Shown here: piece by piece, positions 36,201-42,477 of the stretch
Layout: each line of letters begins with the position of its first letter
Position numbering within the stretch: the stretch's first letter is position 1
Assembly: GCF_000969825.1 (NCBI RefSeq)
Contig: NZ_KQ033919.1
Location: 3,856,749 to 3,920,748 of the forward strand
Direction of reading: 5' to 3'
Length of the DNA stretch: 64,000 nucleotides
Source of the DNA: Parabacteroides gordonii MS-1 = DSM 23371
Lineage (GTDB): Bacteria > Bacteroidota > Bacteroidia > Bacteroidales > Tannerellaceae
Translations under genes and position numbers: made by a program
Notes under the pieces: model-generated
The model's database searches: none
Told to the model about the DNA's origin: nothing
Seen by the model: the letters and a program-made list of their open reading frames with translations, nothing else

Positions 36201-37349
36201 AGGAAATATGGAAACCGAAATGTAAATCGGGACTGATATTCAATGACGACCTTGAAATCCTTGATAGCTATAATCGGGAAATCGTGGGTTTCTATAATTA
36301 CTACTCCATAGCCAACAACTGTGCCCATGCCTTGAATAATTTCAAGTACATCATGGAATACAGCATGTACAAAACGTTTGCAGGCAAATATAAGTGCCGC
36401 ACACGCAAGGTAAACAAGAAATATCGTAAGAACGGTAGGTTTATCATAAAGCACATGACTAAAACAGGTGTAAAGGAAAGATACTTTTACGACGGTGGCT
36501 TCAAACGCAAGAAGCCCACCTATAAATCGGAATGTGACACCATGCCACGAACAATTTATACTGCGGGGCGGACAAGTCTTGTTGAAAGGCTGAAAGCCCA
36601 TGAGTGTGAATTATGTGGAGCGACAGACGACCTTGTTATGCACCATGTAAGGAAACTAAAGAACTTGCAGGGTAAGGAAAGCTGGGAACGACACATGATT
36701 GCCCGCAAACGCAAAACGATTGCCGTGTGCAGGAGTTGTCACAAAAAGATACATGACGGAAAGATAGACTAAAATTAGTGGAGAGCCGGATACGCTGAGA
36801 GGTGTAAGTCCGGTTCGGGGGCGAGCATTTGGAAACCTACCATAGAAATATGACAAGGCGCTGGGTGCTTAGCCTACATATGAATTAATACATACACATA
36901 CAGCTAGACATACATTTATTACTATTATGTGTCGTATGGATGTTCCTAAAGATACTATCATAATAGCAACTGGTCACAATGATACTACTATGATAGATGA
37001 AGTATATGAACATCTAAATGATAAGGACAAATCAAATAAGATAAAGAAAGCCATATCTAATAAAATTGGAGATAGTTTATTTAATGCAGATAAGCAGGAA
37101 ACAAATAAAGAAATAATAATCAAGCAGGATAGAATAGATTATAGTATTAGTAATGCAGTCTATGAAATAGATATGGAGCTATTAAATACTTTTGATAAGT
37201 CCATATTATCTAAAGAGGAAATAGAATTTGTAAATAAAACAAGTGAAAGGTTTAGTGTAGGATTGCCATCTTTAAAAGTAAAGAAGATATTAATTAAATT
37301 ACTGTCATTAGGTCTTATAGCTAAAATAGGGGATCAACAATTTACATAA
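33243..37349 (+). CDS. prophage tyrosine integrase, split by a group II intron (exons 33243-34387 and 36878-37349)
   Basis: Joining 33243-34387 to 36878-37349 gives one 538-residue tyrosine recombinase. The N-terminal half has an arm-binding segment (7-60) and a SAM-like core-binding domain (about 130-215). All catalytic residues are present only after joining: Arg283 (VGQRISDMSKF), Lys310 (IIQQKTGELAI), His389-x-x-Arg392 (THTARHTF), His415 (ATGHNDT) and Tyr425 (EVYEHL). The intron breaks codon 382 after its second base, and exon 2 supplies the third base, restoring frame as PLYELIHTHTARHTF. Unspliced mRNA would give a 397-residue protein lacking the HxxR and Tyr motifs. Residues after about 430 form an unusual extension of about 110 residues with a wHTH-like end. 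Confidence 0.9.
34961..36772 (+). CDS. ltrA: group II intron-encoded protein: reverse transcriptase, maturase, HNH endonuclease
   Basis: 603 residues, closely resembling LtrA of Ll.LtrB in order and size. RT domain: RPLGVPTFNDKLIQEVVR, HGFRPNRSCHTAL, FVEGDIKGFFDNI, YSGTPQGGIISPILANIYL, and the catalytic YADD in ARYADDFLVGI. Domain X (maturase): about 400-490. HNH/zinc endonuclease at the C terminus: HECELCGATDD, MHHVRKLKNLQGKESWE, CRSCHKKIH. The protein helps splicing and drives target-primed retrohoming. All motifs look intact. A GTG at 34949 is in frame, but the ATG at 34961 aligns better with LtrA. Confidence 0.93.
   Translation: MRSPERVLNSLSEHSKDVSYKFERLYRILFNEEMFYVAYQHIYAKEGNMTKGSDGQTIDNMSLKRIEKLIDTLKDETYQPQPSKRVYIPKKNGKKRPLGVPTFNDKLIQEVVRMVLEAIYEGNFEYTSHGFRPNRSCHTALTHIQKEFSGAKWFVEGDIKGFFDNISHDVLINILKERIADERFIRLVRKFLKAGYIEEWQFHNTYSGTPQGGIISPILANIYLDKLDKYIKEYIAKFDKGKKRKFSRESLDFGNARKRIVRRLKSVKDERQRVKLILELKAIEQGRAKYPNGEEMDADYRRMKYARYADDFLVGIIGSKQDAQQIKGDIKNFLADKLALELSDEKTLVTHTERPAKFLGYEITVRKSNDQRRDKRGRLRRTYGKRVCLNVSMETVRKKLFDWGVLEMTNRNGKEIWKPKCKSGLIFNDDLEILDSYNREIVGFYNYYSIANNCAHALNNFKYIMEYSMYKTFAGKYKCRTRKVNKKYRKNGRFIIKHMTKTGVKERYFYDGGFKRKKPTYKSECDTMPRTIYTAGRTSLVERLKAHECELCGATDDLVMHHVRKLKNLQGKESWERHMIARKRKTIAVCRSCHKKIHDGKID
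36783..36816 (+). ncRNA. group II intron domain V
   Basis: A 34-nt hairpin starting GAGCCGGAT and ending AAGTCCGGTTC, with the catalytic AGC triad near its 5' end and a GAGA-like tetraloop region. Length and fold match the universal domain V. It begins 11 bases after the stop of the intron-encoded protein. Confidence 0.9.
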
Positions 37350-37486
37350 ACACAAATAACTAAATTGTTCAAATTATGACATTGCCATAATATAGTCAAA
37401 CTGATTGGGTGGATATAACGGGAATATACAATCAATCAGAACATTTGATAAATAAGGCTTTTAAGATAATGCAACAAACATAGTAA

Positions 37487-37517
37487 AAAAGCCCACTAGT
37501 TTAGGCTGGTGGGCTTT
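37487..37517 (+). terminator. terminator after the integrase gene
   Basis: AAAAGCCCAC (37487-37496) pairs with GTGGGCTTT (37509-37517). The stem is strong and the T-run is only three bases. Confidence 0.65.
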
Positions 37518-37545
37518 GCTGTATTAGAAACTTTACTTACATTTG
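37515..37545 (+). promoter_or_regulatory. promoter of the structured RNA/lipoprotein unit (TTTG, 19 bases, TACATTTG)
   Basis: TTTG (37515-37518) and TACATTTG (37538-37545) match the Bacteroidales -33 and -7 elements with a 19-base gap between them. It lies immediately after the integrase terminator, so transcription should restart at about 37552. Confidence 0.6.
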
Positions 37546-37551
37546 CACCAA

Positions 37552-37791
37552 CTTCTAAAGCTCAAAGCGTTGAACCTCTTAGAAGGGACATAATTAGTAA
37601 ATAAACGAAGCGTTAAGTTATTATCCTTATTCTGGAATCTGGTAAATTCAATTATAAGTAGGATAATAGCAACAGGTGCTTCACGTCTATTGTTATAGGC
37701 GTGAGGGCTGTTGACTATATCTACTTATAAGGGCTTACCAGAGCCTCAGAATAGGATATTAGTTTACAGTTCCTCACGCTTCTTTTTTTTT
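37552..37791 (+). ncRNA. structured RNA: leader/attenuator or small RNA with a 135-nt compound hairpin
   Basis: A first hairpin pairs CTTCTAA (37552-37558) with TTAGAAG (37579-37585). A long compound stem then runs from 37623 to 37757 through five nested helices: 37623-37634/37747-37757, CTGGTAA/TTACCAG, ATAAGTAG/CTACTTAT, CAACAG/CTGTTG, and a 10-bp stem TCACGTCTAT/ATAGGCGTGA with loop TGTT. After it, CCTCACGC (37772-37779) lies just before nine T residues and is perfectly complementary to GCGTGAGG (37699-37706), overlapping the inner stem. The two folds exclude each other, as in attenuators. There is no ORF. The lipoprotein ATG is 48 bases after the T-run. It could act on that gene or be a free sRNA. 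Confidence 0.6.
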
Positions 37792-37838
37792 ATAATAGTC
37801 ATTTGGGGGAGGGAACAGGTGACATAACTTTTATTAAT

Positions 37839-38624
37839 ATGAAAACTTACAGATTGTATTCAGCTGTCTTGATGATGGCTTTGTGTTTTAATTTTATTTC
37901 TTGTAGTGATGATGACGATAATGGTGGCACTGATCCAGAAAAAGCAGTTAAGAGATTGACTACTATTAACTATCAGGACAATAGTGGCAAAGGTTCACTG
38001 GATATTGAACGTTTAGATGGTAAAGTTTCTAAAACAACTGAAACATATAAAAGGGTTGGTTATGAAATGTCTTGGACTTCCAATTATACTTATACTGGTA
38101 ATGCTGTTAAAGAAAGTCTGGATATTAAAAACACTGATGAAGGTAATTTCACAAAAACAACTAATTACACATTGAACAACGATGGATTTATTGTAAAAGG
38201 TGAAGAAACTGATAGTGGTATTTGGAGTTTTATCTATTCTGGTAATTACTTGACTTCTGCGACTTTAGTATATAAAGGAAAAACAGATGTTGATGATAAA
38301 TACATCTTTAACGGTGAAGGGTTAATGACTGGAAACAATGTATTTGATAAAGGAATTACATATACCGATATACCTAATTTAGGTGGAATTTTCCTTGCCT
38401 ATGCGGATGATGTTTTAGCTACTGAATATAGTCGTTTACAGTATGCTTCATTACTGGGTAACGCACCTAAGTATCTACCTAAAGAAGCAAAGAGGTCTAA
38501 TGAAAATGAAATTTATACATTTAATTATGAAATAGATAAAGATGGTTATGTTACTAAAGCTATTATCTATCTAAACGGAGAAGTTGATTGGACGGAAACG
38601 TACACCTACGAAGAAGTAAGATAG
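37839..38624 (+). CDS. prophage-encoded DUF4595-like lipoprotein
   Basis: 261 residues from MKTYRLYSAVLMMALCFNF. Signal peptide II with lipobox FISC, followed by an acidic SDDDDNGG linker that resembles Bacteroidetes lipoprotein export signals for the cell surface. The mature part is made of beta-hairpin repeats (YTYTGNAVKES, NYTLNNDGFIVKGEE, YIFNGEGLMTGN, NYEIDKDGYVTKA) like DUF4595/RHS-like lipoproteins. It is not a phage structural protein and is likely a lysogenic-conversion (moron) gene. The in-frame ATG at 37803 is rejected because the signal peptide starts at 37839. Confidence 0.75.
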   Translation: MKTYRLYSAVLMMALCFNFISCSDDDDNGGTDPEKAVKRLTTINYQDNSGKGSLDIERLDGKVSKTTETYKRVGYEMSWTSNYTYTGNAVKESLDIKNTDEGNFTKTTNYTLNNDGFIVKGEETDSGIWSFIYSGNYLTSATLVYKGKTDVDDKYIFNGEGLMTGNNVFDKGITYTDIPNLGGIFLAYADDVLATEYSRLQYASLLGNAPKYLPKEAKRSNENEIYTFNYEIDKDGYVTKAIIYLNGEVDWTETYTYEEVR

Positions 38625-38658
38625 TCTTTCTATGAGATAAAGATTTGTCAACTAAAAT

Positions 38659-38692
38659 AGCCCTGCTAGTGTGAATTAGCAGGGCTTCTTTT
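38659..38692. terminator. bidirectional terminator between convergent lipoprotein genes
   Basis: AGCCCTGCT (38659-38667) is complementary to AGCAGGGCT (38677-38685), followed by TCTTTTT. The minus-strand side has an A-rich approach, so it can stop both transcripts. Confidence 0.8.
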
Positions 38693-39054
38693 TATCTTTG
38701 ATTCAGAGTGTATCTATCGCATACTTCATAAGTACCTTCTGGCTTTTTATGCAAGTAAACTGTATCAGTTTGTGTATAATTCTCTATTGACTTAAATATA
38801 GCTGTAAGCCTTAAAGTACATTCATAAGTATGAACTGTATAATAATCTGGCTGGATCTTAAAATAGTAACCTTTTTGATGGATAAATGGTTTTAATTCAC
38901 CAACACTAATAGGCTTATAATCTTTGATTGGAGTCAAACCTGCTGTAAATTTTGTAGTTCTGTAATGATTAGTAATAGCTCTTTCATAAGGTGGGGTATT
39001 ACAGCTTGTTAGCATAGTTGCTAAGATAGCCAATGTGAATATTATTTTCTTCAT
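38692..39054 (-). CDS. small prophage lipoprotein
   Basis: 120 residues. KKIIFTLAILATMLTSC is a type II signal peptide with lipobox LTSC. The mature part has no recognised family. It ends the minus-strand early block. Its position within the prophage and export signal suggest another lysogen-surface function, but nothing more can be said. Confidence 0.6.
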   Translation of the reverse strand: MKKIIFTLAILATMLTSCNTPPYERAITNHYRTTKFTAGLTPIKDYKPISVGELKPFIHQKGYYFKIQPDYYTVHTYECTLRLTAIFKSIENYTQTDTVYLHKKPEGTYEVCDRYTLNQR

Positions 39055-39063
39055 ATTATTTAT

Positions 39064-39543
39064 TTAATTTACTTTCTTCCATTTATCATTATCTTTTCTG
39101 AACACCTTTGCTAGTTTAATAGGAATATCCAGAAACTTCTTCATTCTTTTTCCTTTATCTTCAACAGTGGTACAATTTACATACTTTTCTATTACTCTGC
39201 AATTTATGGTATTCATATTTCTAAGATCATACAAATAAAGAATATTTTCAAAGAAGCAGGCATAGAATCCAGTAAAACATTTATTATCTATCATAGCTTT
39301 GGTAAGGTTCATATATTTATCTAATTCCATTAAATGTGTAGAATAATCAGCATATTTAGCTGATCTGGTCTTTATTTCTACTACTATCTTTTTATCGTTT
39401 AAATTAAAGAATCCATCTACGTGGTCATATTTACCTGTAGTTGGTCGCCAATTACTAGCATTCTTTGTCTGAATAAGTAGGCTTTCTAATAGCTTTCTTC
39501 CTTCATTCTCTTTTATTTGATATCCGTCTTGGTTGTTTGTCAT
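39064..39543 (-). CDS. PD-(D/E)XK-like nuclease of the prophage
   Basis: 159 residues. An N-terminal helix with Glu20 (EGRKLLESLL), then YDHVDGFF with Asp43 and VVEIKTRSA with Glu56 and Lys58, give the spacing expected of the PD-(D/E)XK core (E..D-x12-ExK). Small phage proteins with this fold act as restriction-like or Holliday-junction nucleases, or as recombination nucleases. The exact role is open. It is in the minus-strand block behind two mini-genes. Confidence 0.6.
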   Translation of the reverse strand: MTNNQDGYQIKENEGRKLLESLLIQTKNASNWRPTTGKYDHVDGFFNLNDKKIVVEIKTRSAKYADYSTHLMELDKYMNLTKAMIDNKCFTGFYACFFENILYLYDLRNMNTINCRVIEKYVNCTTVEDKGKRMKKFLDIPIKLAKVFRKDNDKWKKVN

Positions 39544-39642
39544 ATCGCTGGTTTATTTCACCAGCCTGTTAAAGCTACAAGTAGTAGCTTATTACACTAT
39601 CATTTACATTAGCCTTATCATTAACATACAGGCTAGTAGGTT

Positions 39643-39798
39643 TTATTCTATAGCATCTTCTTTACTTGGTAGATCTTCTTTTGTTACTACTTCCATCTGG
39701 ATAGCATTTATTAAGCTGGCTACTTCATTATATGGCTGAATTGCCAGATAGTTAAGGATTGATTGTACTGTTTTAACAGATAGTGTTACTGATTCCAT
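39643..39798 (-). CDS. 51-residue prophage protein
   Basis: Starts MESVTLSVKTVQSILNYL and ends SKEDAIE. It is predicted helical, with no membrane segment or known motif. Its first 26 bases overlap the end of the next mini-gene upstream (39773-39931) in another frame, typical of tightly packed phage operons. The reverse-frame ORF on the plus strand over this region looks less natural. Confidence 0.5.
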   Translation of the reverse strand: MESVTLSVKTVQSILNYLAIQPYNEVASLINAIQMEVVTKEDLPSKEDAIE

Positions 39799-39931
39799 TG
39801 TTGTTTATATGTTGAATAATACGATTAGTTTCTTTGGTTATATGTATTTTGATCTCATTTACCACGGATTTGATAAGTAATACAGCTAGAATAGCAGCTA
39901 CTAGGATGCAGAGTATAACAAATATTGTCAT
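39773..39931 (-). CDS. 52-residue single-span membrane protein of the prophage
   Basis: Starts MTIFVILCILVAAILAVLL, one N-terminal membrane helix, followed by an amphipathic, basic tail (NEIKIHITKETNRIIQHI). It is encoded between the winged-helix gene and the 51-residue gene and overlaps the latter. It could be a small regulator of host membrane functions or a lysis accessory. No family is recognised. Confidence 0.45.
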   Translation of the reverse strand: MTIFVILCILVAAILAVLLIKSVVNEIKIHITKETNRIIQHINNNGISNTIC

Positions 39932-40058
39932 TCGATGTGTTTTATATGATTTGGTTATCAGTTGTTTATCTCATATTTCTATAATACAAATTTACTACTT
40001 TTTTAAGATGAAAACAAGTAAATTGTTGATAATCTGAACAATACGTTTTAGAACTTGT

Positions 40059-40700
40059 TTAACTTAGAAATTTATCTGCTGCATAATCTTCATCTGTAAT
40101 AGCTTCTTCATAAATACGTTTCATAGTTGCTATCTGTGTTTCTCTGGTTATGATGAAGATATTATCGTTCAATAAAGTAATACCATTAGAATCTCTTTTG
40201 ATATATCCTGCTTCTTCTGCTTGTTTTAAGTATTTGCCTACTGTAGATTTTCCGACTGCTAGAGTATCAGCAAGCTCTCTAATGGAGTACTTACACAAGT
40301 TGGTAGAGTTTATACACCTAGTCTTCAAAAGTATCAGGAAACCCTTCAATTCATTTGATATAGGTTCTTTTACTATGGCTTCATCTATTAATACATAATG
40401 TTCATCTGTTAGCTGGTATGTATTCTGTTTAGTAACTTGTGTTCCATTAACTGTAGTTTTAGTTTCTTTGGTAATCAGACCACAATCTTTAAACTTTTTC
40501 AAATGATCTCTTACAGTCCATACTGAAATTATATCTTTATCTGTATATCCATTATCTGAAATATAATTAGCTAAAGTCTCTTGTTTTATTTTAGAGAATA
40601 AAGATTCTCTATCTGATTTTATTGCTAGACAAAAGTAAGTATATGCTTCTGTTAAATTTAGATATTTACCGATCATTTCTGTTATTCTTCTGTAATTCAT
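40059..40700 (-). CDS. tandem winged-helix DNA-binding protein, candidate replication initiator
   Basis: 213 residues from MNYRRITEMIGKYLNL. Two winged-helix modules are visible: residues about 20-105 (IKQETLANYISDNG, VWTVRDHLKKFKDCGLITKE, wing TVNGTQVTKQNTYQL) and about 120-190 (CKYSIRELADTLAVGKSTVGKYLKQAEEAGYIKRD). Iteron-binding Rep initiators also consist of two winged helices, and an iteron-like array lies about 300 bases upstream (40991-41137), so an initiator role is plausible. A transcriptional regulator or phage O-like protein is the alternative. The upstream in-frame TTG at 40709 is less likely than the ATG at 40700. Confidence 0.6.
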   Translation of the reverse strand: MNYRRITEMIGKYLNLTEAYTYFCLAIKSDRESLFSKIKQETLANYISDNGYTDKDIISVWTVRDHLKKFKDCGLITKETKTTVNGTQVTKQNTYQLTDEHYVLIDEAIVKEPISNELKGFLILLKTRCINSTNLCKYSIRELADTLAVGKSTVGKYLKQAEEAGYIKRDSNGITLLNDNIFIITRETQIATMKRIYEEAITDEDYAADKFLS

Positions 40701-40726
40701 AGTTAGCAAATGAATTTGAATTGTGA

Positions 40727-40861
40727 TTATTTATTATCTCCATTTTTTTCTAAAATGAACTGCTTTTCTCTATATAATCTATTAAATCTGGTAGTCCCAA
40801 AAAACATTTTGGCTTCTTTTCTATTAATGAACTTTTTTCCAGTTGGTTTGTGTATTAACAT
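40727..40861 (-). CDS. 44-residue HTH/excisionase-like protein
   Basis: A short gene starting MLIHKPTGKKFINRKEAKMF and ending EKNGDNK. The pattern FINRKEAKMFFGTTRFNRLYREK resembles the winged-HTH of excisionases and MerR-like mini-proteins (K-EA-x3-FG-x4-NRL-x-RE). It lies 26 bases upstream of the tandem winged-helix gene on the same strand and is the first gene after the iteron array. It could be an excisionase, a copy-control protein or a repressor. Confidence 0.5.
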   Translation of the reverse strand: MLIHKPTGKKFINRKEAKMFFGTTRFNRLYREKQFILEKNGDNK

Positions 40862-40990
40862 AGTTGTAATGAATTTATATTTCTCACTTTACTTGGAGAT
40901 GTTTAAAAGTAATATTGATCTAAAGTTGAAAAATTTAGGATCGTTTGAGCCTTCGCAGAAGGCAAAAACGTAAGTAGCGTATTAGTCTAG

Positions 40991-41137
40991 TAGGTATTAG
41001 TTATATAGGTATTAGTATATTATGGTACAGGCGGACGCGGATTTTGACTGAGACGGACGCGGACTTTGATTATAGCGGACACTACTAGAAGTGCCTATAA
41101 AATTTGATTTTACCACTAAGTGCATAGCGGACACTGG
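40991..41137. other. origin-like array: AT-rich tandem repeats plus 22-bp-spaced iterons
   Basis: TAGGTATTAGT occurs at 40991-41001 and 41006-41016 (15-base step, AT-rich, like a DNA-unwinding element). Then GCGGACGCGGATTTTGA (41031-41047) and ACGGACGCGGACTTTGA (41053-41069) match at 15 of 17 bases. A third unit starts GCGGAC at 41075, so three starts are exactly 22 bases apart. A fourth starts at 41127, and units three and four share ATAGCGGACACT. This is the layout of iteron replicons, and it sits upstream of a tandem winged-helix gene. An operator array is the alternative. Confidence 0.5.
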
Positions 41138-41144
41138 ATATAAA

Positions 41145-41172
41145 AATAAAACCAGTTGATCTGGCTTTATTT
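41145..41172. terminator. possible terminator hairpin beside the iteron array
   Basis: AATAAAACCAG pairs with CTGGCTTTATT (one mismatch) around a short loop, flanked by A- and T-rich runs on both sides. Confidence 0.35.
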
Positions 41173-41421
41173 TCGTAGTAATATTATCTCTGGCACAAGT
41201 TTTATTACTACAGCAGCAAATTTCGTTACAATTATAAAGGTTGCTATCCCTTAATTTTCATACTGTAAAGATACGGAAGTTTTACTGATCTGCAAAATAT
41301 AATCATCTGATTCTTAAAACTTTAAACTGGTATATATCTGAAGTCAAAATTATGGTAGGCTGGCTTTTCGCAATCTACAGGTAAAGAGAATATAGCCAAA
41401 ATAATTCGGTTTTTTGGAAGC

Positions 41422-41476
41422 TGGGGGATTTTTAGAAGATTTTACTTTTATATACCCAGCCTCGAAAAATCCCCCA
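41422..41476. repeat. 12-bp perfect inverted repeat in a gene-free prophage stretch
   Basis: TGGGGGATTTTT (41422-41433) and AAAAATCCCCCA (41465-41476) are perfectly complementary over a 31-base loop. GCTGGG (41420-41425) can pair instead with CCCAGC (41455-41460). No T-run follows on either strand. The interval 41173-41544 holds no gene I can support. Confidence 0.55.
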
Positions 41477-41544
41477 ACTACCTAATTTATGGACTTTAGA
41501 TACTCATAAACTAGATAATTTATTGATAATCAAAATTTTTATCT

Positions 41545-41841
41545 TTAAGGCTGATTATGTACCTTCTGGTGACATTCTTTACAGAGGGACATTAGATTAT
41601 CTGGATTATATGCTAATGCTAATCTCTTTAGATGGTCATTAGTAGACATAAAGCTAATGATGTGATGAATATCTACAGCAGGAACTATTTTACCTTCTTG
41701 CTGGCAGAGTTGGCAAAGTGGATGCTGCTGTAAATATGCAGATCTAAGTTTACGCCATTGGCTAGTATCATATATCTTCCTTCTATCCTCTCTATTTATC
41801 TGTCTATTCTTCTGTTTGGCAGGTTTCTGTAGGTATGGCAT
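41545..41841 (-). CDS. phage HNH endonuclease
   Basis: 98 residues. HNH motifs: CQLCQQEG (first zinc knuckle), VDIHHIISF (catalytic His pair), YNPDNLMSLCKECHQKVH (Asn, second zinc pair and final His). In HK97-type phages an HNH protein works with terminase in genome cutting. Here it lies on the opposite strand from the terminase genes, in the minus-strand block, so that role is inferred. It overlaps the preceding gene by 38 bases. Confidence 0.82.
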   Translation of the reverse strand: MPYLQKPAKQKNRQINREDRRKIYDTSQWRKLRSAYLQQHPLCQLCQQEGKIVPAVDIHHIISFMSTNDHLKRLALAYNPDNLMSLCKECHQKVHNQP

Positions 41842-42250
41842 TTGTGAATAGTTTTTTCAGTTGTTTGTGATCCATCTTAGTTTGGTAGCGTAACATCTTA
41901 ATTCTATATTCTATATGATCTAATATACTATCTTCTATTCCTTCTGATATAACTTTGAGTAAGGTGTTATGAAATATATCTTCATCTGTCTGGGATAATT
42001 CCAGATAGGTAGTATTACCCACATATTTAGCTCTTAAACGTTCATAGTTGTTAGCTATTACCTTTGCTACTACTGCACTAGTTTCTAAAGCAGGATAATT
42101 AAATTTGTGTTCGCTGTAAGTTTCTGGTGAAGGGTTAATGATGGCTTCTATATCTTCTAGCTTTATCTGTAGTATCTTACTTGTTCGATCTATACCATAG
42201 TCATAAATGTATTGTAGCAGTGTTTCTCTATCTAGTCTTAGCTCTTTCAT
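41804..42250 (-). CDS. sigma-70 region 2-like phage protein
   Basis: 148 residues. After an N-terminal HTH-like segment (LLQYIYDYGIDRTSKIL), residues about 50-105 (YERLRAKYV..ELSQTDEDIFHNTLLKVISE) resemble sigma-70 region 2 (helix, then E/D-DI-x-N/D-TLLKV). No region 4 is visible. It could be a divergent sigma factor, an anti-sigma-binding protein or only a fold relative. It overlaps both neighbours (HNH by 38 bases, ribbon-helix-helix by 23 bases), so the three are one transcript. Confidence 0.5.
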   Translation of the reverse strand: MKELRLDRETLLQYIYDYGIDRTSKILQIKLEDIEAIINPSPETYSEHKFNYPALETSAVVAKVIANNYERLRAKYVGNTTYLELSQTDEDIFHNTLLKVISEGIEDSILDHIEYRIKMLRYQTKMDHKQLKKLFTNAIPTETCQTEE

Positions 42251-42416
42251 AGTATTTGTTTAGTAGTTCTTCATTATTATCAAAAAAATCTTTTAAAATC
42301 ATTCTAATTATCTTAGATTTGTCTGTGGAAGTCGCTTGTTGGAGAATTGATAGGTTAAGGTCTAGTTCTTCATCCAATCTCACAGTAACGCGTGTAGATT
42401 TTGAGGTTGGTTTCAT
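42228..42416 (-). CDS. ribbon-helix-helix protein
   Basis: 62 residues. TRVTVRLDEELDLNLSILQQ is the N-terminal beta strand and first helix of an RHH/CopG-Arc fold, followed by TDKSKIIRMILKDFF as the second helix. It is the first gene of the minus-strand HNH/sigma-like block and divergent from the exclusion-protein gene (62-base gap), so it may repress that shared promoter region. This is the clearest candidate for a prophage transcription regulator. Confidence 0.75.
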   Translation of the reverse strand: MKPTSKSTRVTVRLDEELDLNLSILQQATSTDKSKIIRMILKDFFDNNEELLNKYYERAKTR

Positions 42417-42477
42417 TGGGGTAATTGATTTACAATATATAAAGATACAAAAAACTAACTAATAAAACAAATGTATT

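Larger units (their letters stand above)
34388..36877 (+). mobile_element. group II intron (class IIA/ML-type) inside the integrase gene
   Basis: The 2490-bp element starts with the consensus GTGCG (GTGCGCCC at 34388) and ends CCTAC (AY-type 3' end) at 36877. It carries a canonical 34-nt domain V (36783-36816) and a domain VI-like hairpin (about 36855-36877) with an unpaired A at 36871, seven bases from the 3' end. A maturase/reverse transcriptase ORF lies in domain IV. The hairpin loop at 34645-34660 contains AAGGT, complementary to ACCTT in the last exon-1 bases, a candidate EBS1/IBS1 pair. It has the same orientation as the integrase, as splicing requires. Boundaries are supported by exact restoration of the integrase frame. 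Confidence 0.9.

Noticed and set aside
36927-37349. A separate 140-residue gene downstream of the intron
   Set aside because: It is open upstream to the intron 3' end and contains the HxxRH, H and Tyr motifs of a recombinase, so it is exon 2 of the integrase.
34961-37791. A retron (reverse transcriptase plus structured RNA)
   Set aside because: The reverse transcriptase has maturase and HNH domains and lies in a group II intron with domain V. The structured RNA is outside the intron and lacks the retron msr/msd layout as far as I can see.
40710-40973. An 87-codon plus-strand ORF
   Set aside because: It is antisense to the 44-residue HTH-like gene, begins within its leader region and has no recognisable features.
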